Part shown: positions 8,812-15,756 of the stretch, one piece after another
Layout of the letters: the number at the start of each line of letters is the position of its first letter
Position numbering within the stretch: the stretch's first letter is position 1
Source: Rhizobium albus
GTDB taxonomy: Bacteria > Pseudomonadota > Alphaproteobacteria > Rhizobiales > Rhizobiaceae
DNA length: 64,000 bases
Assembly: GCA_030160035.1 (NCBI GenBank)
Contig: BSNO01000003.1
Coordinates: 1,518,380 to 1,582,379, forward strand
Reading direction: 5' to 3'
The notes under the pieces: model-generated
Seen by the model: the letters and a program-made list of their open reading frames with translations, nothing else
What the model was told of the DNA's origin: nothing
Databases searched by the model: none
Program-made: the position numbers and the translations under genes

Positions 8812-9140
8812 GACTCCACTTGATGCCCCGATATCGTAGGGAACGGTTGTTGTTCTTGTCTCGCTCCTGAAGGCCGTCATCTACAGAACCCTTTCAGACT
8901 TCGCAACTGCGAAATATGGCCACTTCTGGGCACAATCTCGCATGGCACCTGTGAACAATTCGCACCCCACGCTGCCATTCAAGGGGTCGCTTGGTTAACA
9001 AACGGTTAAATAGACCGTTAAACTTGGCCCCATTTTCACCGCATGCGTGAAGATTTGGTTGCCAGCTCAAACGCAGGCTGCCGCATTTGGTTGCGTCATG
9101 TATTGAGCTCAAGGCATGGTGCCTCGATCTCTTCAACTCC
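8812..9140. other. 329-base intergenic region, divergent promoters expected
   Basis: This is the space between the small leftward membrane-protein gene and the rightward DUF599 gene. I see no open frame, RNA gene or repeat family. The only structure I can support is the TTAA-rich segment at 8995-9021, described separately. Positions 8890-8990 show no motif I recognise. Confidence 0.5.
8995..9021. promoter_or_regulatory. Candidate CtrA-binding site (TTAA-N7-TTAA) with adjacent dyad
   Basis: TTAA at 8995-8998 and TTAA at 9006-9009 are separated by exactly seven bases, the spacing of full CtrA boxes in alphaproteobacteria. A third TTAA (9018-9021) follows. AACGGT (9001-9006) and ACCGTT (9014-9019) form an inverted repeat over the same stretch. 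It is 120-150 bases upstream of the DUF599 gene and about 185 from the small leftward gene, so the target is ambiguous. Confidence 0.4.
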
Positions 9141-9875
9141 ATGGAATGCCTGCTGATGACCTCTCTGGATGGCGCCGCCATCGTCCTGTTTCTCCTGTCC
9201 TGGGCGCTGTTCGCATGGCTGACGGACGGCGCGCGGCGCTTTGACCGGCAGAGTTTGACACGCTTGATGAACCGTCACCGGGCGCTCTGGATCCGTAACA
9301 GCCTGAAGCGGGATTTGCGGATGATCGACACGCAGATCATCGCTGGCCTGCAAAACGGTACGGCCTTTTTTGCCTCAACGGCAATAATCGCGATCGGTGG
9401 CTGCTTTGCCCTACTCGGCGCAACCGATCAGGTGCTGCGCGTCTATGCGGACCTGCCGATTTCGATTCCCGGTGGCAGAGCGGCGTTCGAGCTGAAGGTC
9501 GTCGGCCTCATCACCATTTTCGGCCACGCCTTCTTCAAGTTCGGCTGGTCCTACCGTCTCTTCAACTACGCGTCGATTCTCTACGGTGCCTTGCCGATGC
9601 GCGATGAACTTGAACGCGCACCAGAGCGCTCCGAACGACTGGTCGAAAGCGCCATCATGATGAACGTGCTGGCAGGCCGGCATTTCAACGCCGGCCTGCG
9701 CTCGATCTTCCTGTCGATCGGCTATCTCGGCTGGTTCATCGGACCGGTAGTCTTCATGGCGAGCACGCTGCTCGTCCTGTCGGTCCTGGTGCACCGCCAG
9801 TTCTTCTCGGCGGCGCGCCAGGTTCTGGCTGACAATCAGGCTGCGACGGAATCCCACTCAGGCGAGAAATCGTAG
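9141..9875 (+). CDS. DUF599 domain-containing membrane protein
   Basis: A polytopic membrane protein of about 244 residues with roughly four hydrophobic segments: near the N-terminus (IVLFLLSWALFAWL), FASTAIIAIGGCFALLG, a segment around LITIFGHAFFKFGW and a C-terminal one (GPVVFMASTLLVLSVLV). The MNRHRALWIRNSLKRD loop and the HFNAGLRSIFLSIGYLGWF segment are typical of DUF599 proteins, whose role is unknown. I take the ATG at 9141; ATG 9156 or an upstream TTG at 9087 are alternatives, and none has a clear ribosome-binding site. Its last 40 bases overlap the 3' end of the convergent aldo/keto reductase gene. Confidence 0.85.
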   Translation: MECLLMTSLDGAAIVLFLLSWALFAWLTDGARRFDRQSLTRLMNRHRALWIRNSLKRDLRMIDTQIIAGLQNGTAFFASTAIIAIGGCFALLGATDQVLRVYADLPISIPGGRAAFELKVVGLITIFGHAFFKFGWSYRLFNYASILYGALPMRDELERAPERSERLVESAIMMNVLAGRHFNAGLRSIFLSIGYLGWFIGPVVFMASTLLVLSVLVHRQFFSAARQVLADNQAATESHSGEKS

Positions 9876-10675
9876 TCGCAGATCCGGTGGTTGGCGGATC
9901 GCAGAGCCGAGATCGCTGCCATTTCGGCGTCGGTGAGCTCGAAGTCGAAGATATCCGCATTCTGAGGCAGCCGACCTGGCTTGGACGTGCGCGGAATCGC
10001 CACCACGCCATCCTGCTGGACATGCCAGCGTAGCACGATCTGCGCCGGCGATTTGCCATGCGCTTCCGCCGCCGCCGCCACGGGGGCTGCTTCGAACACG
10101 TCACCGCCACGCCCGAGCGGGCAATAGGAAGTCATGGCCATGCCGCGCGCCCGGCAGGCCGCATGCACCTTCGACTGGTCGAGCATCGGGTGATATTCGA
10201 CCTGATTGCACACGAGCGGCTCGTCCGTCAGCGCCCAGGCTTCGTCGAGCAACTTCGTTGTAAAATTCGATACACCGATGTGGCGCGTCAGCCCCTGCTT
10301 CTTGACCCGGTTGAGGGATGCGATCGAGTCTGCGAGCGGAATCTGCGGGTTCGGCCAGTGAATGAGGAGCAGGTCCAGATGGTCCACGCCAAGCCGCTTC
10401 AGGCTCGCCTCTGCAGCACGCTCGAGCGCGCCCGCGCCGATATCGGTGTACCAGACCTTGCTGGTCAGGAAGATGTCGTCCCTTGCCACACCGCCTGCAC
10501 GGATGCCCTCTCCGACGGCTTCCTCGTTGTCGTACATGATGGCGGTGTCGATATGGCGGTAACCTGCGTCGAGCGCGGCATGCACCATCTCGACGCAATC
10601 ATCGCCCTTCAAGGTCCAGGTGCCGAGCCCCAGCACGGGAATGTGTGCGCCATGGGCGGATACGGTCTTCATCAA
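9836..10675 (-). CDS. Aldo/keto reductase
   Basis: NAD(P)H-dependent reductase of aldehydes and ketones, probably of the 2,5-diketo-D-gluconate reductase-like group. The 279-residue TIM-barrel protein shows the catalytic tetrad D43, Y48, K73 and H106, the signature GYRHIDTAIMYDNEEAVG, the LLLIHWPNP strand end and the C-terminal cofactor segment VAIPRTSKPGRL. The physiological substrate cannot be read from sequence. Its 3' end overlaps that of the convergent DUF599 gene, and its 5' end faces the divergent DUF1624-like gene across a 110-base spacer containing inverted repeats. Confidence 0.95.
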   Translation of the reverse strand: MMKTVSAHGAHIPVLGLGTWTLKGDDCVEMVHAALDAGYRHIDTAIMYDNEEAVGEGIRAGGVARDDIFLTSKVWYTDIGAGALERAAEASLKRLGVDHLDLLLIHWPNPQIPLADSIASLNRVKKQGLTRHIGVSNFTTKLLDEAWALTDEPLVCNQVEYHPMLDQSKVHAACRARGMAMTSYCPLGRGGDVFEAAPVAAAAEAHGKSPAQIVLRWHVQQDGVVAIPRTSKPGRLPQNADIFDFELTDAEMAAISALRSANHRICDYDFSPEWDSVAA

Positions 10676-10697
10676 GGGTACTCCTTTGCTGTGATCG

Positions 10698-10734
10698 GTT
10701 TCATTCGCATCTGTGTGTGAAACGATCTAGATCG
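10698..10734. promoter_or_regulatory. Inverted repeats in divergent promoter region
   Basis: GTTTCA (10698-10703) and TGAAAC (10718-10723) form an interrupted dyad. It is followed by the perfect 12-bp palindrome CGATCTAGATCG (10723-10734). Both lie between the divergent aldo/keto reductase and DUF1624-like genes and could be an operator. No regulator is encoded next to them and the assignment is weak. Confidence 0.3.
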
Positions 10735-10785
10735 GATCAAGTGCCGTCGTCGATTCGACGTAAACGTCCGCCGCGGGGAGACAAG

Positions 10786-11769
10786 ATGGTAGATCAGGCC
10801 GGGATGCCCCATCGAAACCCCTCGACGCGTCTGATGCGCCTGGATGTGGCGCGCGGATTGGCGCTCGTGGCCATGGCCATCTATCATTTCACCTGGGACC
10901 TCGAGTTCTTTCGCTATGTCCCGCTCGGGCTGACATCCGAGGGCGCCTGGAAGATCTTTGCTCGCGGCATTGCCAGCACCTTCCTGTTCCTGGCGGGCTT
11001 CAGCCTGGTGCTCGGGCATTACCCGACGATCCGCTGGCGCCCGTTCCTGCGGCGGCTTGCCATGATCGTCGCAGCCGCGTTGGTCATCACGGTCGCCACC
11101 TATATCGCCTTTCCACAAGCGTTCATCTTCTTCGGCATTTTGCACGCCATCGCAGCCGCAAGTCTGATCGGCCTCGCGTTCCTGAGACTGCCGCCGGCGA
11201 TCACGGCGATCATCGCGGTCCTGATCATCATCACGCCGAATGTTTTCAGCTCGACGGCATTTGATTGGCCCGGCCTTTGGTGGGTCGGCCTGTCAGCGAA
11301 CCGGCCGGTCTCCAACGACTACGTGCCGCTCTTTCCGTGGCTCGGTGCAACGCTGCTCGGCATTGCAGCCGCACGGATCATCAAGGCGAAGGACTGGCTT
11401 GGTCACCTCGCGACCCGCTCCGAACCCGGCCGCTTGACCCGTGGGCTGGCGTTTGCGGGGCGCCACAGCCTTGCCGTCTACCTGATCCACCAGCCGATCC
11501 TGCTCGGCCTTGTCTACCTGGCGAGCATCGTCGCCCCACCGCCTGCGGCCGATCCCGGCGTCGCCTATATGAACAGCTGCGTCCAAAGCTGCTCAGCCAC
11601 GCAAGGTGAACCTTTCTGTCAGTCATTTTGCGGATGCACGCTGGACGCGTTGAACGCTGCCGACCTGTTCGACGATCTGATCGCGGGAACGCTCGACCCG
11701 GCCGGCGATCCACGCGCGGTCGAGATCGCAAATCAATGCACGGCGGATATCTTCGGCGGCCAGCGCTAG
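10786..11769 (+). CDS. Heparan-alpha-glucosaminide N-acetyltransferase-like (DUF1624) membrane protein with Cys-rich tail
   Basis: A 327-residue polytopic inner-membrane protein with about seven to eight hydrophobic helices. It opens with the family's RLMRLDVARGLALVAMA motif and an invariant-looking histidine in IYHFTWDL. The family is thought to move acyl groups across the membrane. The start at 10786 is supported by GGGGAG five bases upstream; a longer in-frame extension upstream is unlikely. After the last membrane helix (about residue 250) comes a roughly 65-residue tail with seven cysteines, including SCVQSC and CQSFCGC. The tail follows the hydrophobic segments and may be periplasmic or metal-binding. 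Substrate unknown. Confidence 0.85.
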   Translation: MVDQAGMPHRNPSTRLMRLDVARGLALVAMAIYHFTWDLEFFRYVPLGLTSEGAWKIFARGIASTFLFLAGFSLVLGHYPTIRWRPFLRRLAMIVAAALVITVATYIAFPQAFIFFGILHAIAAASLIGLAFLRLPPAITAIIAVLIIITPNVFSSTAFDWPGLWWVGLSANRPVSNDYVPLFPWLGATLLGIAAARIIKAKDWLGHLATRSEPGRLTRGLAFAGRHSLAVYLIHQPILLGLVYLASIVAPPPAADPGVAYMNSCVQSCSATQGEPFCQSFCGCTLDALNAADLFDDLIAGTLDPAGDPRAVEIANQCTADIFGGQR

Positions 11770-11785
11770 AACCCGAAGCTTTGAA

Positions 11786-12172
11786 TCAGGTGCTGACGCC
11801 GATTTCGGCCAGACGCGTCAGGCAAGCCTCTTCGACATTGTCGAGCTCGTTCAGCGTCTCCTCGATGTCCTTGCGCTTTTGCCGCAACTCGTTGCGCTTC
11901 TCGTCGACGCGCTTCATCAGAAGCTTGAGTTGCCCCTCTTCGCCCGGAGGATCCTTGTAAACCTGGATGATCTCTCGGATCTCGGCGATCGTGAAGCCGA
12001 TGCGACGGCCGCGCAGGATTTCTTGGATCAAACGGCGGTCGGCCTGGCGGAAAAGACGGGTGCGGCCGCGACGCTCCGGCTGCACGAGTCCTTCGTCTTC
12101 GTAGAAGCGAAGTGTCCGGGTCGAAACGCCGAACTCGCGCGTTAATTCCGTAATGGTGTAATATTTGTTCAA
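11786..12172 (-). CDS. MerR family transcriptional regulator (LiuR-like)
   Basis: A 128-residue DNA-binding protein. The winged helix-turn-helix starts YYTITELTREFGVSTRTLRFYEDEGLV, followed by RRGRTRLFRQADRRL and a second helix pair with GFTIAEIREIIQVY. A long C-terminal coiled coil (about 75-115) would form the antiparallel dimer. It has one cysteine near the end and lacks the spaced cysteines of metal-sensing MerR proteins, so it resembles the acyl-CoA-responsive LiuR type that controls branched-chain amino acid or fatty acid catabolism. No such catabolic gene is adjacent here. A 14-bp palindrome 38-51 bases upstream is a likely autoregulatory operator. Confidence 0.9.
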   Translation of the reverse strand: MNKYYTITELTREFGVSTRTLRFYEDEGLVQPERRGRTRLFRQADRRLIQEILRGRRIGFTIAEIREIIQVYKDPPGEEGQLKLLMKRVDEKRNELRQKRKDIEETLNELDNVEEACLTRLAEIGVST

Positions 12173-12209
12173 CGCAGCCTGATCCCCGACAAGGAACAGA
12201 CGGTAGCGG

Positions 12210-12223
12210 CTTTTACGTAAAAG
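12210..12223 (-). promoter_or_regulatory. Palindrome CTTTTACGTAAAAG, candidate MerR/LiuR-type operator
   Basis: A perfect 14-bp palindrome in the 66-base gap upstream of the MerR gene. TTTACGT-containing dyads are characteristic of LiuR-like operators, and MerR proteins commonly bind between the -35 and -10 of their own promoter. The site and its symmetry are seen; the assignment to this regulator is inference. Confidence 0.5.
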
Positions 12224-12238
12224 TCAATTTTTCTCCTG

Positions 12239-13666
12239 TCACGACAGGCCGAACCACCATGTTGCGATCCCGAGAAATGCGAAGAAACCGATGATGTCTG
12301 TGGTGGTCGTCACGAAGACGGCCGAGCCGACTGCGGGATCTGCCCCAAAGCGATCGAGGATCAGGGGCACAACGATGCCGGCAAGCGCTGCCACGAACAT
12401 GTTGATGAGCATCGCGACCGCAATGATCCCCGCGATCTCCGCGCTCTGAAACCAGAAGCCGGCGACAGTGGCGATCAGCAGTCCGAAGATCAGTCCGTTG
12501 ATCAGCCCGACGAGGCATTCGCGCCGGATGATGCGGGGTGCGTTGCGAAAGCTGAGATTGCGCGTCGCCAGGGCTCGGACCGTAACGGTCATGGTCTGCG
12601 ACCCTGCATTGCCGCCCATGCCGGCGACGATGGGCATGAGCACAGCGAGCGCGACGATTTCCTGAATGGTCGCTTCGAACAGCGAAATCACGGAGGCCGC
12701 CATGAAGGCGGTGAGAAGGTTGGCGAAAAGCCACGGCACGCGCGAGCGAGATGTCGCTCGAACGCTATCGGAGAGTTCCTCATCCCCAACGCCGCCCATG
12801 CGCATCAAATCCTCCTCCGCCTCCTCCTGAATGACATCCACGACATCATCGATGGTGAGCACGCCGACGAGCCGCCCGTTCTTGTCGACCACGGCTGCCG
12901 AGAGAAGATCGTACTGCTCGAAAAGCTGCGCCGCCTCCTCTTGGTCCATCTCGGCGGCGATGGGATAATTGGTATCCCGCATGATGTCTTCGATCTTGAC
13001 CTTGCGCTTGGTGCGCAGGATGCGGTCGAGATCGATGACGCCCATCAGCTTGAACGTAGGATCCACGACGAAGATCTGCGAGAAGCTTTCCGGCAGGTCC
13101 TCGTCTTCGCGCATGTAGTCGATCGTCTGGCCCACCGTCCAGAAAGGCGGCACCGCGACGAACTCCGTCTGCATGCGGCGGCCGGCGGTATCTTCCGGAT
13201 AGTCCAACGCCCGACGAAGCCGAATCCGCTCCGTGAACGGCAGCTTTGCCAGAATGTCATCCTGGTCTTCCTGGTCGAGATCTTCGAGAATGTAGACCGC
13301 GTCATCGGAATCGAGATCGGCGAGCCCCTCCGCGATGCGCTCGTTCGGCATCGCGTCGATGATTTCGAGACGAACGGCCTCGTCGACTTCGGTCAGCGCC
13401 GAGAAGTCGAAGTCCGAGCCAAGCATCGTGACAAGCTGTCCGCGCTCGTCCGAATCGAGCGATTCGAGAAGGTCGCCGAGTTCGGATTCGTGCAGTTCGC
13501 CGACCTCGTCGGTCAGCGATTCGCGGTCGCCCTGTTCCAGTGCCGTAGTGACGCGCTCGACGAAGTCGCTGCGCAGATCACCGTCTTCCGTATAGACGTC
13601 ATCGTCGGCCACGGGCTGGGCGTCCGCATTGCGTGCTTCGCTCGTCTTATCTGCGTTATCTTCCAT
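12239..13666 (-). CDS. mgtE: Magnesium transporter MgtE
   Basis: Homodimeric magnesium channel gated by cytoplasmic magnesium. The 475-residue protein shows the full family layout: an acidic N-domain of superhelical repeats (about 30-165), a CBS-domain pair (about 165-285, with VVDPTFKLMGVIDLDRIL and VVDKNGRLVGVLTIDDVVDVI), a plug helix, and five transmembrane helices (about 310-475) containing the pore motif GNAGSQ at 352-357 and a TTTTDIIGF segment. The numerous aspartate and glutamate residues at the N-domain/CBS interface fit the magnesium-sensing mechanism. I saw no magnesium riboswitch in the 183 bases upstream. Confidence 0.97.
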   Translation of the reverse strand: MEDNADKTSEARNADAQPVADDDVYTEDGDLRSDFVERVTTALEQGDRESLTDEVGELHESELGDLLESLDSDERGQLVTMLGSDFDFSALTEVDEAVRLEIIDAMPNERIAEGLADLDSDDAVYILEDLDQEDQDDILAKLPFTERIRLRRALDYPEDTAGRRMQTEFVAVPPFWTVGQTIDYMREDEDLPESFSQIFVVDPTFKLMGVIDLDRILRTKRKVKIEDIMRDTNYPIAAEMDQEEAAQLFEQYDLLSAAVVDKNGRLVGVLTIDDVVDVIQEEAEEDLMRMGGVGDEELSDSVRATSRSRVPWLFANLLTAFMAASVISLFEATIQEIVALAVLMPIVAGMGGNAGSQTMTVTVRALATRNLSFRNAPRIIRRECLVGLINGLIFGLLIATVAGFWFQSAEIAGIIAVAMLINMFVAALAGIVVPLILDRFGADPAVGSAVFVTTTTDIIGFFAFLGIATWWFGLS

Positions 13667-13849
13667 GAAGATCCTTCACCTTCGGAAAGCGATAGCGTTA
13701 GCCCGCTGCGACGACACGCAAGCGACAATCCACGAACTTATGATTTGACGGAAGACGATCGGAGCACGGCAAAGACCAAGCACTCCGCATCCCTGTTATC
13801 CCACCGCATCGTAAACGGCTTGGACCACAATTGGTTTCGAAGCAATCGC

Positions 13850-14647
13850 TCAAGAAGGCTTTGGGTCGGATGGAGGAAGCGCTGGGCGCTGAGGGCTGTC
13901 GGCTGCTCCCTTGGACGCCTTTTTCTTTTTGGCAGTGGATCGAGCCGATGTCGGCAATGGCTGGCTGAGAAGCTCCATCTGCGTCTCCTGGATTTCGGTC
14001 AATCGTTCCCACTGACGCATCAGATGATGGTCGAACTTTTCGTGGAGATGCCGAATCTCAAGCTCCGCCTTGAGGTTCACGCGGTAATCGTTGAGCGACC
14101 GAAGACGGTCCTTCGCCTCTTGCCGCTTCTGGCTCATCATGATCAACGGCGCCTGGAATGCGGCGATCATCGAAAGCATCAGGTTGAGCAGGATGAAGGG
14201 ATAGGGATCGAACGGCTGGCGCAGGAGCGGCACGAGATTGACGGTGACCCAGAGCATCAGAACGCCGACGAAGGTCAGGATGAAGGCCCAGGAACCCGCA
14301 AAGCCGGCGATACGATCGGCCGCGCGTTCGCCGAAGCTCAGCTGCTCGGCGTAATCCTCCTCGACGTTCTGGCTGAGCGTCTCGTCTCGCGACATGCTGG
14401 CAATGACAGACCGATCGAGCTCCGTCAGTTCGCCGCGTTCCCGCTCGATGGCACTTTCCAGCGCCTGCCACCTGGCCATCTGCAGATCCGTCGAACAGAT
14501 GAAGCGGCTCCCACGCCAATTGGGGTGCACATCATCGAGATAGCGCGCAATGTTCGGGCGCACCCACTCCACGGAGAGGAGGGCTGCCTCTCTCTCGTTG
14601 CGCCCGCAGATGCCGCAATGACTGGCAGCGACCGCCTTGCGCGCCAT
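13850..14647 (-). CDS. DUF1003 domain-containing membrane protein
   Basis: A 265-residue protein. The N-terminus carries a CGICGR zinc-knuckle-like pair of cysteines (residues 12 and 15). The middle has the DUF1003 core with two membrane helices (about 115-135 and 150-170) separated by VPLLRQPFDPYPF, followed by the family motif MMSQKRQEAKDRLRSLNDYRVNLKAELEI and a charged C-terminal tail ending in a lysine/proline-rich stretch. The family's function is unknown. Same strand as mgtE downstream, with 183 bases between; no evidence of functional linkage. Confidence 0.88.
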   Translation of the reverse strand: MARKAVAASHCGICGRNEREAALLSVEWVRPNIARYLDDVHPNWRGSRFICSTDLQMARWQALESAIERERGELTELDRSVIASMSRDETLSQNVEEDYAEQLSFGERAADRIAGFAGSWAFILTFVGVLMLWVTVNLVPLLRQPFDPYPFILLNLMLSMIAAFQAPLIMMSQKRQEAKDRLRSLNDYRVNLKAELEIRHLHEKFDHHLMRQWERLTEIQETQMELLSQPLPTSARSTAKKKKASKGAADSPQRPALPPSDPKPS

Positions 14648-14726
14648 CGCCTATCCTCTCGAACCGAGAACCAGCCTACACGATCGCCAAGCGTGGCACC
14701 AATGGCAAGATGACGTCCTGAAACGC

Positions 14727-14752
14727 AAAAAGCGCCGACATGCGGCGCTTTT
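14727..14752 (-). terminator. Rho-independent terminator after tRNA-Leu(GAG)
   Basis: Stem GCGCCG (14732-14737) / CGGCGC (14743-14748), extended by five A residues opposite four T residues. Read leftward it ends in a U-run. It lies 20 bases beyond the tRNA 3' end. Confidence 0.85.
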
Positions 14753-14771
14753 GAAGTCTCCGGAAGGAGAA

Positions 14772-14856
14772 TGGTGCGGTCGAGAAGACTCGAACTTCCA
14801 CGGGTTGCCCCACAGCGACCTCAACGCTGCGCGTCTACCAATTCCGCCACGACCGC
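14772..14856 (-). tRNA. tRNA-Leu (anticodon GAG)
   Basis: Class II tRNA of 85 bases read leftward. Acceptor GCGGTCG pairs with CGACCGC, followed by discriminator A and an encoded CCA. The D-arm has GGTAGAC, the anticodon loop TTGAGGT gives anticodon GAG, there is a long variable arm, and the T-loop contains TTCGAGT. It reads CUC/CUU leucine codons. A terminator follows. Confidence 0.95.
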
Positions 14857-15002
14857 ACGTGGTAGAAGCCGCTCTTGCCGGCGCCGGTCATCTAGCAAAT
14901 CGATTTGGTGCGCACAAGCGCGAACGGTGAGAAAAACCGCTTGTCCCGAGACCATTTGCGAAAGCGTTGCGAACGGGCGCGTTCAGGCATAGATCAGGCG
15001 CC

Positions 15003-15752
15003 ATGACTGTGCCTCCGCAAGCAAAGCCGCGCATCAATGCCGATCGCTCGACGATGGCCGATCGGTTCCTGCCGCTATCGGAGAGCCCGCCGGTGCGCTG
15101 GCGCGTCACCGAAGGCCTCACCGACTACGAATCGGCTGTTGCGTTGATGGAAGCCGAAGCGGCTCGCATCCATGATGGGTCGGCCGACGAACTCGTCTGG
15201 CTCGTCGAACATCCGCCGCTTTATACGGCCGGAACCTCTGCCCGAATGGACGATCTGATTGCGCCGGATCGCTTCCCGGTCTTTCACACGGGCCGCGGCG
15301 GCGAGTTCACCTATCACGGGCCCGGCCAGCGCGTTGCCTATGTGATGCTCGACCTCAAGCGCCGCCGGCAGGATGTGCGCGCCTTCGTGGCCGCGCTGGA
15401 GAATTGGGTCATCGCGACGCTGGCGGAGATGAACGTGCGCGGCGAACGACGGGAGGACCGGGTCGGCGTCTGGGTCGTGCGGCCGGAGCGCCCTCGCCTT
15501 TCCCCGGACCGCGCAGCCGAGGACAAGATCGCCGCAATCGGCATCCGGTTGCGCAAATGGGTCAGCTTCCACGGCATCGCGCTCAACGTCGAGCCGGACC
15601 TCGACCACTTCAGCGGCATCGTGCCCTGCGGCGTGAAAGACTACGGCGTAACGAGCCTCGTCGACCTTGGCCTGCCAATCACCATGGCTGACGCCGATCT
15701 GGCGCTCAGAGAGGCCTTCGAGACGATCTTCGGCCCCACCATCGACGGCTGA
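15003..15752 (+). CDS. lipB: Lipoyl(octanoyl) transferase LipB
   Basis: Transfers octanoate from acyl carrier protein to lipoyl domains, the first step of endogenous lipoate synthesis. From ATG 15003 it is 249 residues. Diagnostic segments are [14 protein letters not shown], the [12 protein letters not shown] motif, [22 protein letters not shown] (with the catalytic lysine) and [17 protein letters not shown] (with the catalytic cysteine). An upstream in-frame ATG at 14967 and a downstream one at 15054 are alternatives; the 15003 start gives a normal family length. It is convergent with the carboxylase gene, with only four bases between stop codons. Confidence 0.96.
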   Translation: MTVPPQAKPRINADRSTMADRFLPLSESPPVRWRVTEGLTDYESAVALMEAEAARIHDGSADELVWLVEHPPLYTAGTSARMDDLIAPDRFPVFHTGRGGEFTYHGPGQRVAYVMLDLKRRRQDVRAFVAALENWVIATLAEMNVRGERREDRVGVWVVRPERPRLSPDRAAEDKIAAIGIRLRKWVSFHGIALNVEPDLDHFSGIVPCGVKDYGVTSLVDLGLPITMADADLALREAFETIFGPTIDG

Positions 15753-15756
15753 GCCG

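Noticed and set aside
13667..13849. Magnesium (M-box) riboswitch upstream of mgtE
   Set aside because: I could not draw the conserved M-box core in the 183-base leader.
12941..14713. A 590-codon plus-strand open frame across mgtE and the DUF1003 gene
   Set aside because: Antisense shadow; it spans two clear genes and the spacer between them.
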